A stretch of DNA of 5,040 nucleotides from Flavobacterium sp. (GTDB lineage Bacteria > Bacteroidota > Bacteroidia > Flavobacteriales > Flavobacteriaceae), in contig JALRGZ010000237.1 of the NCBI GenBank assembly GCA_023253295.1, forward strand, positions 1-5,040, read 5' to 3'. The notes beneath the pieces are model-generated. The model was not told the origin of the DNA. It saw only the letters and a program-made list of their open reading frames with translations, and did no database searches. Shown piece after piece: positions 1 to 5,040 of this stretch. The position numbers and the translations under genes were made by a program. The stretch's first letter is position 1; the number at the start of each line of letters is the position of its first letter.

Positions 1-1
1 T

Positions 2-97
2 TCGAACCAAGGCTTCTTTAGCCAAGGTTTTACTGATGGAGCTAACATCAGTAACATCAACAACACCGTTACTTTTACCTTATTATTCGATTTATAA
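2..97 (+). CDS. 3' end of an unidentified protein, possibly an outer-membrane beta-barrel
   Basis: This is the last 31 codons and TAA stop of a gene that begins before the window. The frame is set by the stop at 95-97 and stays open to base 2. The tail is rich in Asn, Ser, Thr and Phe and ends in TFTLLFDL, a run of mostly hydrophobic residues close to the C-terminus. That would suit the final strand of an outer-membrane protein, but the fragment is too short to assign a family. An intrinsic terminator follows 25 bases after the stop, which supports this being a real gene end. It is probably a separate transcription unit from rimO. Function is not recognised. Confidence 0.6.
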   Translation, partial: SNQGFFSQGFTDGANISNINNTVTFTLLFDL

Positions 98-121
98 TTG
101 TACTAACATAATTACAAATGG

Positions 122-159
122 CCGTCTTGCAATCCTCAAACAAGGCGGTTCTTTTTTTT
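122..159 (+). terminator. Intrinsic terminator after the first (partial) gene
   Basis: CCGTCTTG (122-129) pairs with CAAGGCGG (141-148) in an 8-bp stem containing one G-U pair and an 11-base loop. It is followed directly by a T-rich run (149-159) containing eight T in a row. The position just after the stop at 97, and well before the rimO start, fits termination of the upstream gene. Confidence 0.85.
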
Positions 160-259
160 AAATCAAAATAAATTATCCGTACTTTCTTAAAGAGAAGCAA
201 ATCGCGCTATAAAAAAGGGCAAATACCAAGGAAACCAATTCAATTTGAATAAAAAAGCG

Positions 260-267
260 TAATTTTG
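260..267 (+). promoter_or_regulatory. Candidate flavobacterial -7 promoter box for rimO
   Basis: TAATTTTG matches the TAnnTTTG -7 consensus known for Flavobacterium and other Bacteroidetes. It lies 19 bases before the rimO ATG, which would give a leader of about 15 bases. The matching -33 element is not clear: the nearest TTG (245-247) is only 12 bases upstream, shorter than the usual spacing of about 17-23. There is no purine-rich Shine-Dalgarno sequence before the ATG, which is normal for this phylum. Confidence 0.5.
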
Positions 268-286
268 CCATCCAATTTACAAATCT

Positions 287-1600
287 ATGAGAACTAAGTC
301 TTTAAAAAAGAACAAAATAAACGTTATCACCCTTGGGTGCTCTAAAAACATATATGATAGTGAAGTTTTAATGGGACAGCTTCGCGCCAATGGAAAAGAA
401 GTTGAACACGAAGCCCCTGCTGATAAAGAAGGTAATATTATAGTAATTAATACCTGTGGTTTTATTGACAACGCAAAAGCCGAATCAGTAAATATGATTT
501 TAGAATATGCAGATAAAAAAGAAAAAGGCTTAGTTGACAAAGTTTTTGTAACCGGATGTTTATCGGAACGTTACAGACCGGATTTAGAAAAAGAAATCCC
601 TAACGTAGACCAGTTTTTCGGAACTACAGAATTACCACAATTATTAAAAGCTTTAGGAGCTGATTACAAACATGAATTATTAGGAGAACGTCTTACTACA
701 ACTCCTAAGAATTATGCTTATTTAAAAATTGCTGAAGGTTGTGACAGACCTTGCAGTTTTTGTGCAATTCCAATTATGCGTGGAAAACATGTTTCGCAAC
801 CTATTGAGAAACTAGTTAAAGAAGCTGAAGGCTTAGCCAAAGATGGAGTTAAAGAATTAATTTTAATTGCTCAGGATTTAACGTATTACGGACTTGATCT
901 TTATAAAAAAAGAAATCTGGCTGAATTATTAGAAGCTCTTGCCAAAGTAGAAGGTATCGAATGGATTCGTTTGCATTATGCGTTCCCAACAGGTTTCCCT
1001 ATGGATGTTTTGGAATTAATGAAACGTGAACCGAAAATTTGTAATTATATAGACATTCCATTACAACACATCTCTGATTCCATTTTGAAATCAATGCGTC
1101 GTGGAACCACTCAGGAAAAAACCACACAATTATTAAAAGATTTTAGAGCAGCTGTTCCCGGAATGGCAATTCGTACTACTCTAATCGTTGGTTATCCGGG
1201 AGAAACTCAAGAGGATTTCGAAATTCTTAAAGATTTTGTTCAGGAAATGAAGTTTGACCGTTTGGGATGTTTTGCCTATTCTCATGAAGAAAATACTCAT
1301 GCTTATTTATTAGAAGATGATGTCCCTGATGAAGTAAAACAAGCTCGTGCTAACGAAATTATGGAATTGCAATCTCAAATTTCATGGGATTTGAATCAGG
1401 AAAAAATTGGAAAAACATTTAAATGTATCATTGACAGAAAAGAAGGCAATCATTTTATAGGTCGTACCGAATTTGACAGCCCAGATGTAGACAATGAGGT
1501 ATTGATTGACGCTTCTAAATATTACCTAAAAACAGGTGATTTTGCAATGATAAAAATTATTGAAGCAACTGAATACGATCTTTACGGAGAACCAGCTTAA
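287..1600 (+). CDS. rimO: Ribosomal protein S12 methylthiotransferase RimO
   Basis: RimO is a cytoplasmic radical-SAM enzyme that adds a methylthio group to the beta carbon of a conserved aspartate in ribosomal protein S12. The 437 residues have the full family architecture. An N-terminal methylthiotransferase domain carries three auxiliary-cluster cysteines at C18 (LGCSKN), C57 (NTCGFI) and C91 (TGCLSE). A radical-SAM core from about residue 142 carries C152, C156 and C159 (CDRPCSFC, a CxxxCxxC motif). A C-terminal TRAM domain covers about residues 374-435. The sequence CSFCAIPIMRG, the TRAM segment GRTEFDSPDVD and the closing DLYGE are RimO-like rather than MiaB-like. The length is normal and no key residue is missing. 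The ATG at 287 suits the -7 box at 260-267 and leaves just enough room before the first cluster cysteine. It is followed after 28 bases by a secreted-protein gene with no terminator between them. Confidence 0.97.
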   Translation: MRTKSLKKNKINVITLGCSKNIYDSEVLMGQLRANGKEVEHEAPADKEGNIIVINTCGFIDNAKAESVNMILEYADKKEKGLVDKVFVTGCLSERYRPDLEKEIPNVDQFFGTTELPQLLKALGADYKHELLGERLTTTPKNYAYLKIAEGCDRPCSFCAIPIMRGKHVSQPIEKLVKEAEGLAKDGVKELILIAQDLTYYGLDLYKKRNLAELLEALAKVEGIEWIRLHYAFPTGFPMDVLELMKREPKICNYIDIPLQHISDSILKSMRRGTTQEKTTQLLKDFRAAVPGMAIRTTLIVGYPGETQEDFEILKDFVQEMKFDRLGCFAYSHEENTHAYLLEDDVPDEVKQARANEIMELQSQISWDLNQEKIGKTFKCIIDRKEGNHFIGRTEFDSPDVDNEVLIDASKYYLKTGDFAMIKIIEATEYDLYGEPA

Positions 1601-1628
1601 AATATTTTAGAAAAAAAAGTAAATCATT

Positions 1629-2105
1629 ATGAACAAGACACAATTTTTCTTTGTACTTACGTTAATACTACTTTCATTCAATACAACTTTTGCTCAATAT
1701 GGTTACGGTAACGGATATGGCAATGGTTATGGCGGATATGGCGGAATGGGAAGAAACAGCATGAGCCAAATGAGTCAAGCCGATACCAAACCAAAAGAAA
1801 TCCCTGCAGAAGTAACCGTGGCCAAGATTATGGAAAAATTAAAACCTGAATTAAATCTTGATGAACTACAAACCATTGCCATTGGTAATATCTATACTGA
1901 TATCATAAAATCGCAAGCGGCAATTATAAAAGATGAAAAGTTAAGTCAACAACAAAAATCAGACGAAATTAAGGCGCTTTTTGAAGTTAATGAACGAAAA
2001 GTTAACGAGTATTTAAACGAAGAACAAAAACTTAAATATAAAGCTCTTAAAGAAGAGCGAGGAAATAACAAAAAAGAGAAAAAGAAGAAGAAAAAGGAAG
2101 ACTAA
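1629..2105 (+). CDS. Small secreted protein with Gly/Tyr-rich head, helical core and poly-Lys tail (function unknown)
   Basis: This 158-residue protein begins with a clear signal peptide: MNK, a hydrophobic core at residues 6-16, and likely cleavage after A22 in TFA-Q. Three segments follow. Residues 24-41 are a Gly/Tyr/Asn-rich repeat. Residues about 58-145 are predicted helical and rich in Lys, Glu and Gln, with LNLDEL, KLSQQQK and LNEEQKLKYKAL resembling the LTxxQ-type repeats of periplasmic Spy/CpxP-like proteins. Residues about 146-158 are a strongly basic tail of nearly continuous lysines. The Spy/CpxP resemblance is my inference from pattern only. If correct, it would suggest a periplasmic chaperone or stress-sensing role. 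The protein is probably periplasmic or surface-bound and soluble. It sits 28 bases after rimO and 33 before an amidase lipoprotein gene, so co-transcription is plausible. No catalytic motif is seen. Confidence 0.85.
   Translation: MNKTQFFFVLTLILLSFNTTFAQYGYGNGYGNGYGGYGGMGRNSMSQMSQADTKPKEIPAEVTVAKIMEKLKPELNLDELQTIAIGNIYTDIIKSQAAIIKDEKLSQQQKSDEIKALFEVNERKVNEYLNEEQKLKYKALKEERGNNKKEKKKKKKED
1698..1751 (+). repeat. Gly/Tyr/Asn-rich short repeat within the secreted-protein gene
   Basis: Codons 24-41 encode YGYGNGYGNGYGGYGGMG, built from GYGN and GYGG units immediately after the predicted signal-peptide cleavage site. The DNA units (variations on GGTTAYGGNAAYGG) differ at third positions, so this is a degenerate coding repeat and not a perfect tandem array. 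Its role is unknown; such segments are usually flexible or adhesive. Confidence 0.6.
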
Positions 2106-2121
2106 ATAGTTTTCCTTTTTT
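2091..2121 (+). terminator. Possible weak terminator or attenuator overlapping a stop codon
   Basis: Bases 2091-2102 (AAAAAGGAAGAC) pair with 2109-2120 (GTTTTCCTTTTT) in a 12-bp stem with one G-U pair. The six-base loop TAAATA contains the TAA stop of the preceding gene. The 3' arm ends in six T. The stem has only three G-C pairs, so it would be weak and may reduce, not abolish, expression of the amidase gene 18 bases further on. A chance match between an A-rich gene end and a T run is possible. Confidence 0.4.
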
Positions 2122-2138
2122 AATAAAAACGCATCATA

Positions 2139-3041
2139 ATGAACAAGCATCTTAGTTATATAATCCCAGCCATAATTATTTCTTCATGTTCTACTAATCC
2201 GTACAAAAAAAGTGAAAAAGAATATGATACTAAACTCAAAACATTAAAAGTTCAAATTTCTGCTAAAGAACCTGAACCATTACCTATTGTTAACAAAGTA
2301 ATAATCAATATTGACAGCGTTTATTCAAAACAGTTATACACATTTAAAGACAGTATTTTCAAAGTAGGTTCTACTAAATTAGATAACGGAATTCATACCG
2401 AATGGATAAGTACAGTTAACTTTAATCTTCGCAAACCTAACTATATTATTATCCATCATACAGCACAAGATTCAATCCAACAAACCATAAAAACTTTCAC
2501 TAAAGAAAGTACCAAAGTAAGTGCTCATTATGTAATTGGCGATAATGGTGATGTTGTGCAAATGCTTAACGATTATTTAAGAGCTTGGCATGCTGGTATA
2601 GGGTCTTGGGGAAAAGACACTGATATTAATTCCGCATCTATTGGGATTGAATTAGACAATAACGGTAGCGAACCATTTTCTGAAGCTCAAATTACAAGTC
2701 TAATGGCTTTATTGAGTAGATTGAAAAAAAACCATAACATCCCAACACAAAATATCATCGGTCATTCGGACATTGCTCCGACTAGAAAAAAAGACCCGAG
2801 TGCTTTATTCCCTTGGAAAATTTTAGCAGAAAATGGATTTGGGGTTTGGAAAGATGATGAACTTCCTCTGGCACCATTAGATTTTAACCCAGAATTAGCT
2901 CTACGCATTATTGGCTATAACACTAAAAACTTAAATGCAGCAATCGCAGCATTTAAATTGCATTACATGCCAGAGGAAGTTAATTCTGTTTTAGATCAAA
3001 ATACAATCAATACGATTTATTCTATTTATTTAAAACAATAA
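2139..3041 (+). CDS. AmiD-like N-acetylmuramoyl-L-alanine amidase, zinc-dependent lipoprotein (Amidase_2)
   Basis: This enzyme is predicted to cut the amide bond between N-acetylmuramic acid and L-alanine in peptidoglycan or its fragments, acting in the periplasm. The 300-residue protein starts with a lipoprotein signal ending in a lipobox, ISSC, with C17 as the acylated residue. A linker of about 80 residues follows. The Amidase_2 domain covers about residues 98-228. Predicted zinc ligands are H106 (IIIHHTA), H209 (IIGHSDIAP) and D219 (RKKDPS). E171 (SIGIELDN) and K217 correspond to the catalytic Glu and Lys of AmpD. AWHAG at 149-153 is also typical. Residues about 245-298 look like the helical peptidoglycan-binding module that follows the amidase domain in E. 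coli AmiD, another outer-membrane lipoprotein. All key residues are present. The ATG at 2139 is the start that gives the lipoprotein signal. A strong terminator follows 16 bases after the stop. The function call is firm; equivalence to AmiD specifically is inferred. Confidence 0.92.
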   Translation: MNKHLSYIIPAIIISSCSTNPYKKSEKEYDTKLKTLKVQISAKEPEPLPIVNKVIINIDSVYSKQLYTFKDSIFKVGSTKLDNGIHTEWISTVNFNLRKPNYIIIHHTAQDSIQQTIKTFTKESTKVSAHYVIGDNGDVVQMLNDYLRAWHAGIGSWGKDTDINSASIGIELDNNGSEPFSEAQITSLMALLSRLKKNHNIPTQNIIGHSDIAPTRKKDPSALFPWKILAENGFGVWKDDELPLAPLDFNPELALRIIGYNTKNLNAAIAAFKLHYMPEEVNSVLDQNTINTIYSIYLKQ

Positions 3042-3057
3042 AAAAGCAACACTAAAT

Positions 3058-3100
3058 AAAAAGGTCTTTGAAACTATTCTCAAAGACCTTTTTTTATTGA
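3058..3100 (+). terminator. Strong intrinsic terminator after the amidase gene
   Basis: AAAAAGGTCTTTGA (3058-3071) and TCAAAGACCTTTTT (3080-3093) form a perfect 14-bp stem with an eight-base loop, followed by more T up to about 3096. It lies 16 bases after the amidase stop. The A run at its left arm means that it could also act on - strand transcripts coming from the porin. Confidence 0.93.
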
Positions 3101-3122
3101 TTCAAAATTAAAAACAGGATAT

Positions 3123-3163
3123 AAAAAACTGCCAAGACACAATGAGATTTGTACCTTGGCAGT
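3123..3163 (-). terminator. Intrinsic terminator after the - strand porin gene
   Basis: Read on the - strand, ACTGCCAAG (3163-3155) pairs with CTTGGCAGT (3136-3128) in a perfect 9-bp stem with an 18-base loop. A run of T follows (3127-3123 on the - strand). It lies 36 bases past the porin stop. Together with the hairpin at 3058-3100 it insulates two convergent transcription units. Confidence 0.9.
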
Positions 3164-3199
3164 AAAAAAAAATTATGTTTTATTAGGTTAGGTTCTTAA

Positions 3200-4231
3200 T
3201 TAGAAACCGTAAACCACACCTACTGTAAATTGAGAAGCTGACTTTGTTGGCATCATATCAGAATCAAGAAACACATTATTTTTATTGCTGTCTAATCTGA
3301 ATTCAGGAATGATTGTTAAACCACCTGCTTTATAATTCGCTGACAAAGTAAAAGCAGTAACCGAAGAATCAAAATTTCCATCTACATCTTCATATAAATC
3401 TTTGTAATCAAAATATTCCGCACGTAATCCTAAAGCAAAACTATCAGATATTGCAACAGATGGATATAAAGCAACTCCTGTATAATCATAACTTAATACA
3501 TTACCATGTTTGAAATCAGCAGCATTAACTCCTAAAGTAAATTTTTCAGTTAATTTGAAAGAAGCTGTTAAGTCAAAGATTGTTCCTGCTTCAGATCCAT
3601 CCATGAAATTCAAATATGCACTTACTCCATCTACAGGAGCTAAAGATAATTGCGCCCCAATAGCATTCAACCCAAATTCCGGCATTGCAGCATATGTATT
3701 CCATTGATCATTGAACAATCCTACCATTAAACCTACTTTATCTGAGAAAGAATAATTAGCTTTTACTCCGGCATTTTGGAATGGTCCATTAGTAAACAAA
3801 TAAGAAGTTGAATAATGGAAATTAGCTAATGGAGAAATAACTTCATAACCAACAAATGTTCCCATATACCCTGCTGTGAAGCTTAATTTATCTGTAGCTG
3901 CATAAGTAGCATACAAGTTTTGGATATGGAATGAATTACCCTCATTTAATGAAGCCCCATCTCCATTTGGAATTGATTGAAATTGTCCTCTAGGACCAAA
4001 AGAAACTTCACCCACGAAAGAAGTCTTACCTGTTGTTTTTTTCAAAGCAACATCAATCATACCTAAAGAAACCGAATTCTGATCAGTTGCAAAACTTGTT
4101 GGAATATTTGCTGTTTTTGAAAAATCATATTTGTAATAAAGATCAGCAGAACCTGAAATTTCTAAAGGTGTGTCTTGTGCAAATGTCATGCTTCCTGTCA
4201 GCGCTAAAGCTAAAATAAAAATGAAAAAAAC
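3200..4231 (-). CDS. Outer-membrane beta-barrel porin, OmpL-like (putative beta-barrel porin-2 family), 5' end missing
   Basis: This is a predicted outer-membrane channel. Upstream of the internal Met at 4187-4189 the frame stays open to 4231 and encodes VFFIFILALALTGS. Joined to MTFAQD this is a nearly complete signal peptide, with cleavage expected after FA and before Q. The real start, probably an ATG followed by a few Lys codons, is absent: the next upstream codons on this strand are TAA TAA. The mature part has alternating beta-strand patterns, LEISGSADLYYKYDF near its start, the segments VSFGPRGQ and FTAGYMGTFVGYEV, and a C-terminal aromatic, VVYGF, as expected for insertion by the BAM machinery. 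From memory, flavobacterial porins of this type often lie next to P-II regulator and ammonium-transporter genes, which would suggest nitrogen uptake; those genes are not in this window. The internal Met would remove most of the signal peptide, so it is unlikely to be the true start. Family assignment is good; substrate is unknown. Confidence 0.85.
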   Translation of the reverse strand, partial: VFFIFILALALTGSMTFAQDTPLEISGSADLYYKYDFSKTANIPTSFATDQNSVSLGMIDVALKKTTGKTSFVGEVSFGPRGQFQSIPNGDGASLNEGNSFHIQNLYATYAATDKLSFTAGYMGTFVGYEVISPLANFHYSTSYLFTNGPFQNAGVKANYSFSDKVGLMVGLFNDQWNTYAAMPEFGLNAIGAQLSLAPVDGVSAYLNFMDGSEAGTIFDLTASFKLTEKFTLGVNAADFKHGNVLSYDYTGVALYPSVAISDSFALGLRAEYFDYKDLYEDVDGNFDSSVTAFTLSANYKAGGLTIIPEFRLDSNKNNVFLDSDMMPTKSASQFTVGVVYGF

Positions 4232-4236
4232 TTATT
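4221..4236. other. Probable junction between flavobacterial and alphaproteobacterial sequence
   Basis: The - strand porin frame is recognisable up to 4231 and then meets two stops. The + strand sarcosine oxidase gamma frame is recognisable from about 4232, while upstream codons quickly reach a stop at 4211-4213. Two genes from different bacterial groups thus lose their 5' ends within a few bases of each other, at an A7 run (4224-4230) in the context ATGAAAAAAAC. A shared homopolymer of this sort could be the microhomology at which an assembler, whole-genome amplification or real recombination joined two molecules. Confidence 0.65.
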
Positions 4237-4738
4237 AAAAATTTCTGAAATAAATAATTTAGCCATTTTTCAATTAGTAAAATTTAAACATTCAGCTATT
4301 GAAAATGATTATTTGACTATCGATCATCTAGGTTTGCCTGCACCTTTAAAGGTAACATCAAATGATACAACTAGGATATTATGGATGGGCCCCAACAATT
4401 ACTTAATAGTGTCAAAAAAATTAGATTTATTGGAAAATGAAAGCAAAAAAATTGATAATGTAAATTTTGCATTAACAGATCTTTCAAATTCCAAAACAAT
4501 TATTGAAATTGAAGGTGATTTAGCTGATGAGGTATTAAAAAAAGGTTGTCCATTAGATATTAATGAGATGAAAAAGGGTCATTGCTCTAATTCAATTTAC
4601 AATTCAATATCAATCACATTGGATTTTATTTCAGATAATCCAAAAAAAATTAGGGTATTCAGTTTAAGAAGTTATGGAGAGTCTTTTTATCACTCAATTA
4701 CTGATGCCTGCTTAGAATATGGATATATAGCAATTTAG
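4232..4738 (+). CDS. soxG: Sarcosine oxidase gamma subunit, start missing or frameshifted
   Basis: The gamma subunit is the roughly 20-kDa partner in heterotetrameric (alpha-beta-gamma-delta) sarcosine oxidase. That enzyme oxidises sarcosine and, with tetrahydrofolate, gives glycine, methylene-tetrahydrofolate and hydrogen peroxide. About 168 codons are present. Family landmarks in order are RILWMGPNNYLIVS (about 4370-4414), ALTDLSNSKTIIEIEG, KGCPLDIN (4541-4564), a GHCSNS segment and RSYGESFYHSITDACLEYG near the C-terminus. The family-like sequence begins at LLKISEINNLAIFQL (4232 onward), well before the in-frame TTG at 4313, so that TTG is not the likely start. No start codon is available in frame. 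An ATG at 4221 would read MKKNLLKISE if the A run had one more base. The beta, delta and alpha genes normally found beside it are absent here. The stop overlaps the stop of the convergent permease gene by four bases. The AT-rich sequence resembles SAR11-type alphaproteobacteria, which is an inference. Confidence 0.85.
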   Translation, partial: LLKISEINNLAIFQLVKFKHSAIENDYLTIDHLGLPAPLKVTSNDTTRILWMGPNNYLIVSKKLDLLENESKKIDNVNFALTDLSNSKTIIEIEGDLADEVLKKGCPLDINEMKKGHCSNSIYNSISITLDFISDNPKKIRVFSLRSYGESFYHSITDACLEYGYIAI

Positions 4739-5040
4739 ACTTTATTTCTTGTAGCGATATAAACACCAATTGATGCAACAACAAATCCAATTAAATCCAA
4801 GGTGTTTAATTTTTCATTTAAAAAGACCCATGCCATAAATGCTGAAGTTGGTGGTATTAGAAAAAAAATAGAAACAGTTTTACTCGCTGAATTTTTTTTA
4901 ATCAAATACATCAAAATTGTAAAAGCACCAAAAGAAACCAAAAAAATTTGATGGCTCATTGCAAAAATAAAAGTTTTTGTAAAATTAATGTATGGATCAA
5001 CAAAAATTATAATTATTAGCAAATGAAAAGAAAACCCTCC
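4735..5040 (-). CDS. EamA/DMT-family permease, C-terminal part (runs off the window)
   Basis: This inner-membrane transporter fragment belongs to the drug/metabolite transporter superfamily. The frame is open from the right edge of the window (5040) to the TAA at 4737-4735, about 101 codons. The visible part has roughly four hydrophobic segments: LIIIIFV near the start, FIFAMSHQIFLVSFGAF, VSIFFLIPPTSAFMAWVFL, and LIGFVVASIGVYIA. The pattern IPPTSAFMAWVFLNEKL followed by LIGFVVASIGVYIA is the usual end of an EamA repeat, with the conserved Glu (NEKL) before the last helix. The TTG at 5022 lies inside this frame and need not be the start; the gene almost certainly continues to the right. The substrate cannot be told from this fragment. 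It is convergent with soxG and overlaps it by four bases, with no terminator between them. Confidence 0.85.
   Translation of the reverse strand, partial: GGFSFHLLIIIIFVDPYINFTKTFIFAMSHQIFLVSFGAFTILMYLIKKNSASKTVSIFFLIPPTSAFMAWVFLNEKLNTLDLIGFVVASIGVYIATRNKV

Noticed and set aside
245..247. TTG as the -33 promoter element for rimO
   Set aside because: The spacing to the -7 box is only 12 bases, shorter than the usual range of about 17-23.
277..540. - strand reading frame of 87 codons
   Set aside because: It lies antisense to the well-supported 5' end of rimO, including the first two cluster cysteines, and shows no family features.
1698..1751. Tandem DNA repeat or CRISPR-like array
   Set aside because: The units are short, degenerate at third codon positions and in frame, so this is a coding Gly/Tyr repeat without spacers.
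3510..3707. + strand reading frame of 65 codons
   Set aside because: It is antisense to the middle of the porin and has no promoter, signal peptide or recognisable domain.
4187..4189. ATG as the start of the porin
   Set aside because: It falls inside the signal peptide, between the hydrophobic core and the cleavage site, so the product could not be exported.
4033..4218. + strand reading frame of 61 codons
   Set aside because: It is antisense to the porin N-terminus; its leucine- and lysine-rich composition is the mirror of A/T-rich signal-peptide codons.
4205..4275. Insertion sequence, attachment site or integration scar at the junction
   Set aside because: I see no terminal inverted repeats, target duplication, transposase or integrase sequence, or tRNA fragment near 4231.
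4313..4315. TTG as start of the sarcosine oxidase gamma gene
   Set aside because: Family-like sequence (LLKISEINNLAIFQL and on) continues in frame about 27 codons upstream, so starting here would cut off the conserved N-terminus.

Overview
The window is AT-rich and seems to be made of two unrelated pieces that meet at about position 4231. The left four fifths (1-4231) look like a Flavobacterium-type member of the Bacteroidetes. The evidence is the RimO protein sequence, a flavobacterial -7 promoter box (TAnnTTTG form), the lack of Shine-Dalgarno sequences, and an OmpL-like porin of a type I associate with flavobacteria. The right part (about 4232-5040) looks like a streamlined alphaproteobacterium of the SAR11/Pelagibacter kind. 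It carries the gamma subunit of heterotetrameric sarcosine oxidase, whose stop overlaps the stop of a convergent EamA/DMT-family permease.

Layout, left to right: the last 31 codons of an unidentified + strand gene, probably an envelope protein, closed by an intrinsic terminator (122-159). A -7 promoter box (260-267) is followed by rimO (287-1600), the ribosomal protein S12 methylthiotransferase. Close behind it are a small secreted protein with a Gly/Tyr-rich head and a helical, lysine-rich tail (1629-2105) and an AmiD-like N-acetylmuramoyl-L-alanine amidase lipoprotein (2139-3041). These three genes lie in the same direction with gaps of 28 and 33 bases and may be transcribed together. A possible weak terminator or attenuator sits at the end of the second gene. 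Two strong hairpins (3058-3100 and 3123-3163) separate this group from a convergent - strand porin (3200-4231).

The porin loses its start codon and the first residues of its signal peptide at 4231. The sarcosine oxidase gamma gene on the other strand loses its start at the same place. That is the pattern expected when two genomes are joined at a short shared sequence, here an A7 run with its flanks (4221-4231). An assembly or amplification chimera is the most economical explanation. A genuine recombination, or a one-base homopolymer error, cannot be excluded from the sequence alone.

The flavobacterial genes cover ribosome modification and envelope functions. The right-hand genes cover methylated-amine (sarcosine) catabolism and small-molecule transport. 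I see no mobile element, CRISPR array, RNA gene or undescribed defence-type system. No stretch longer than 300 bases lacks a gene. The two larger gaps (98-286 and 3042-3199) hold the terminators and promoter listed and nothing else I can support.
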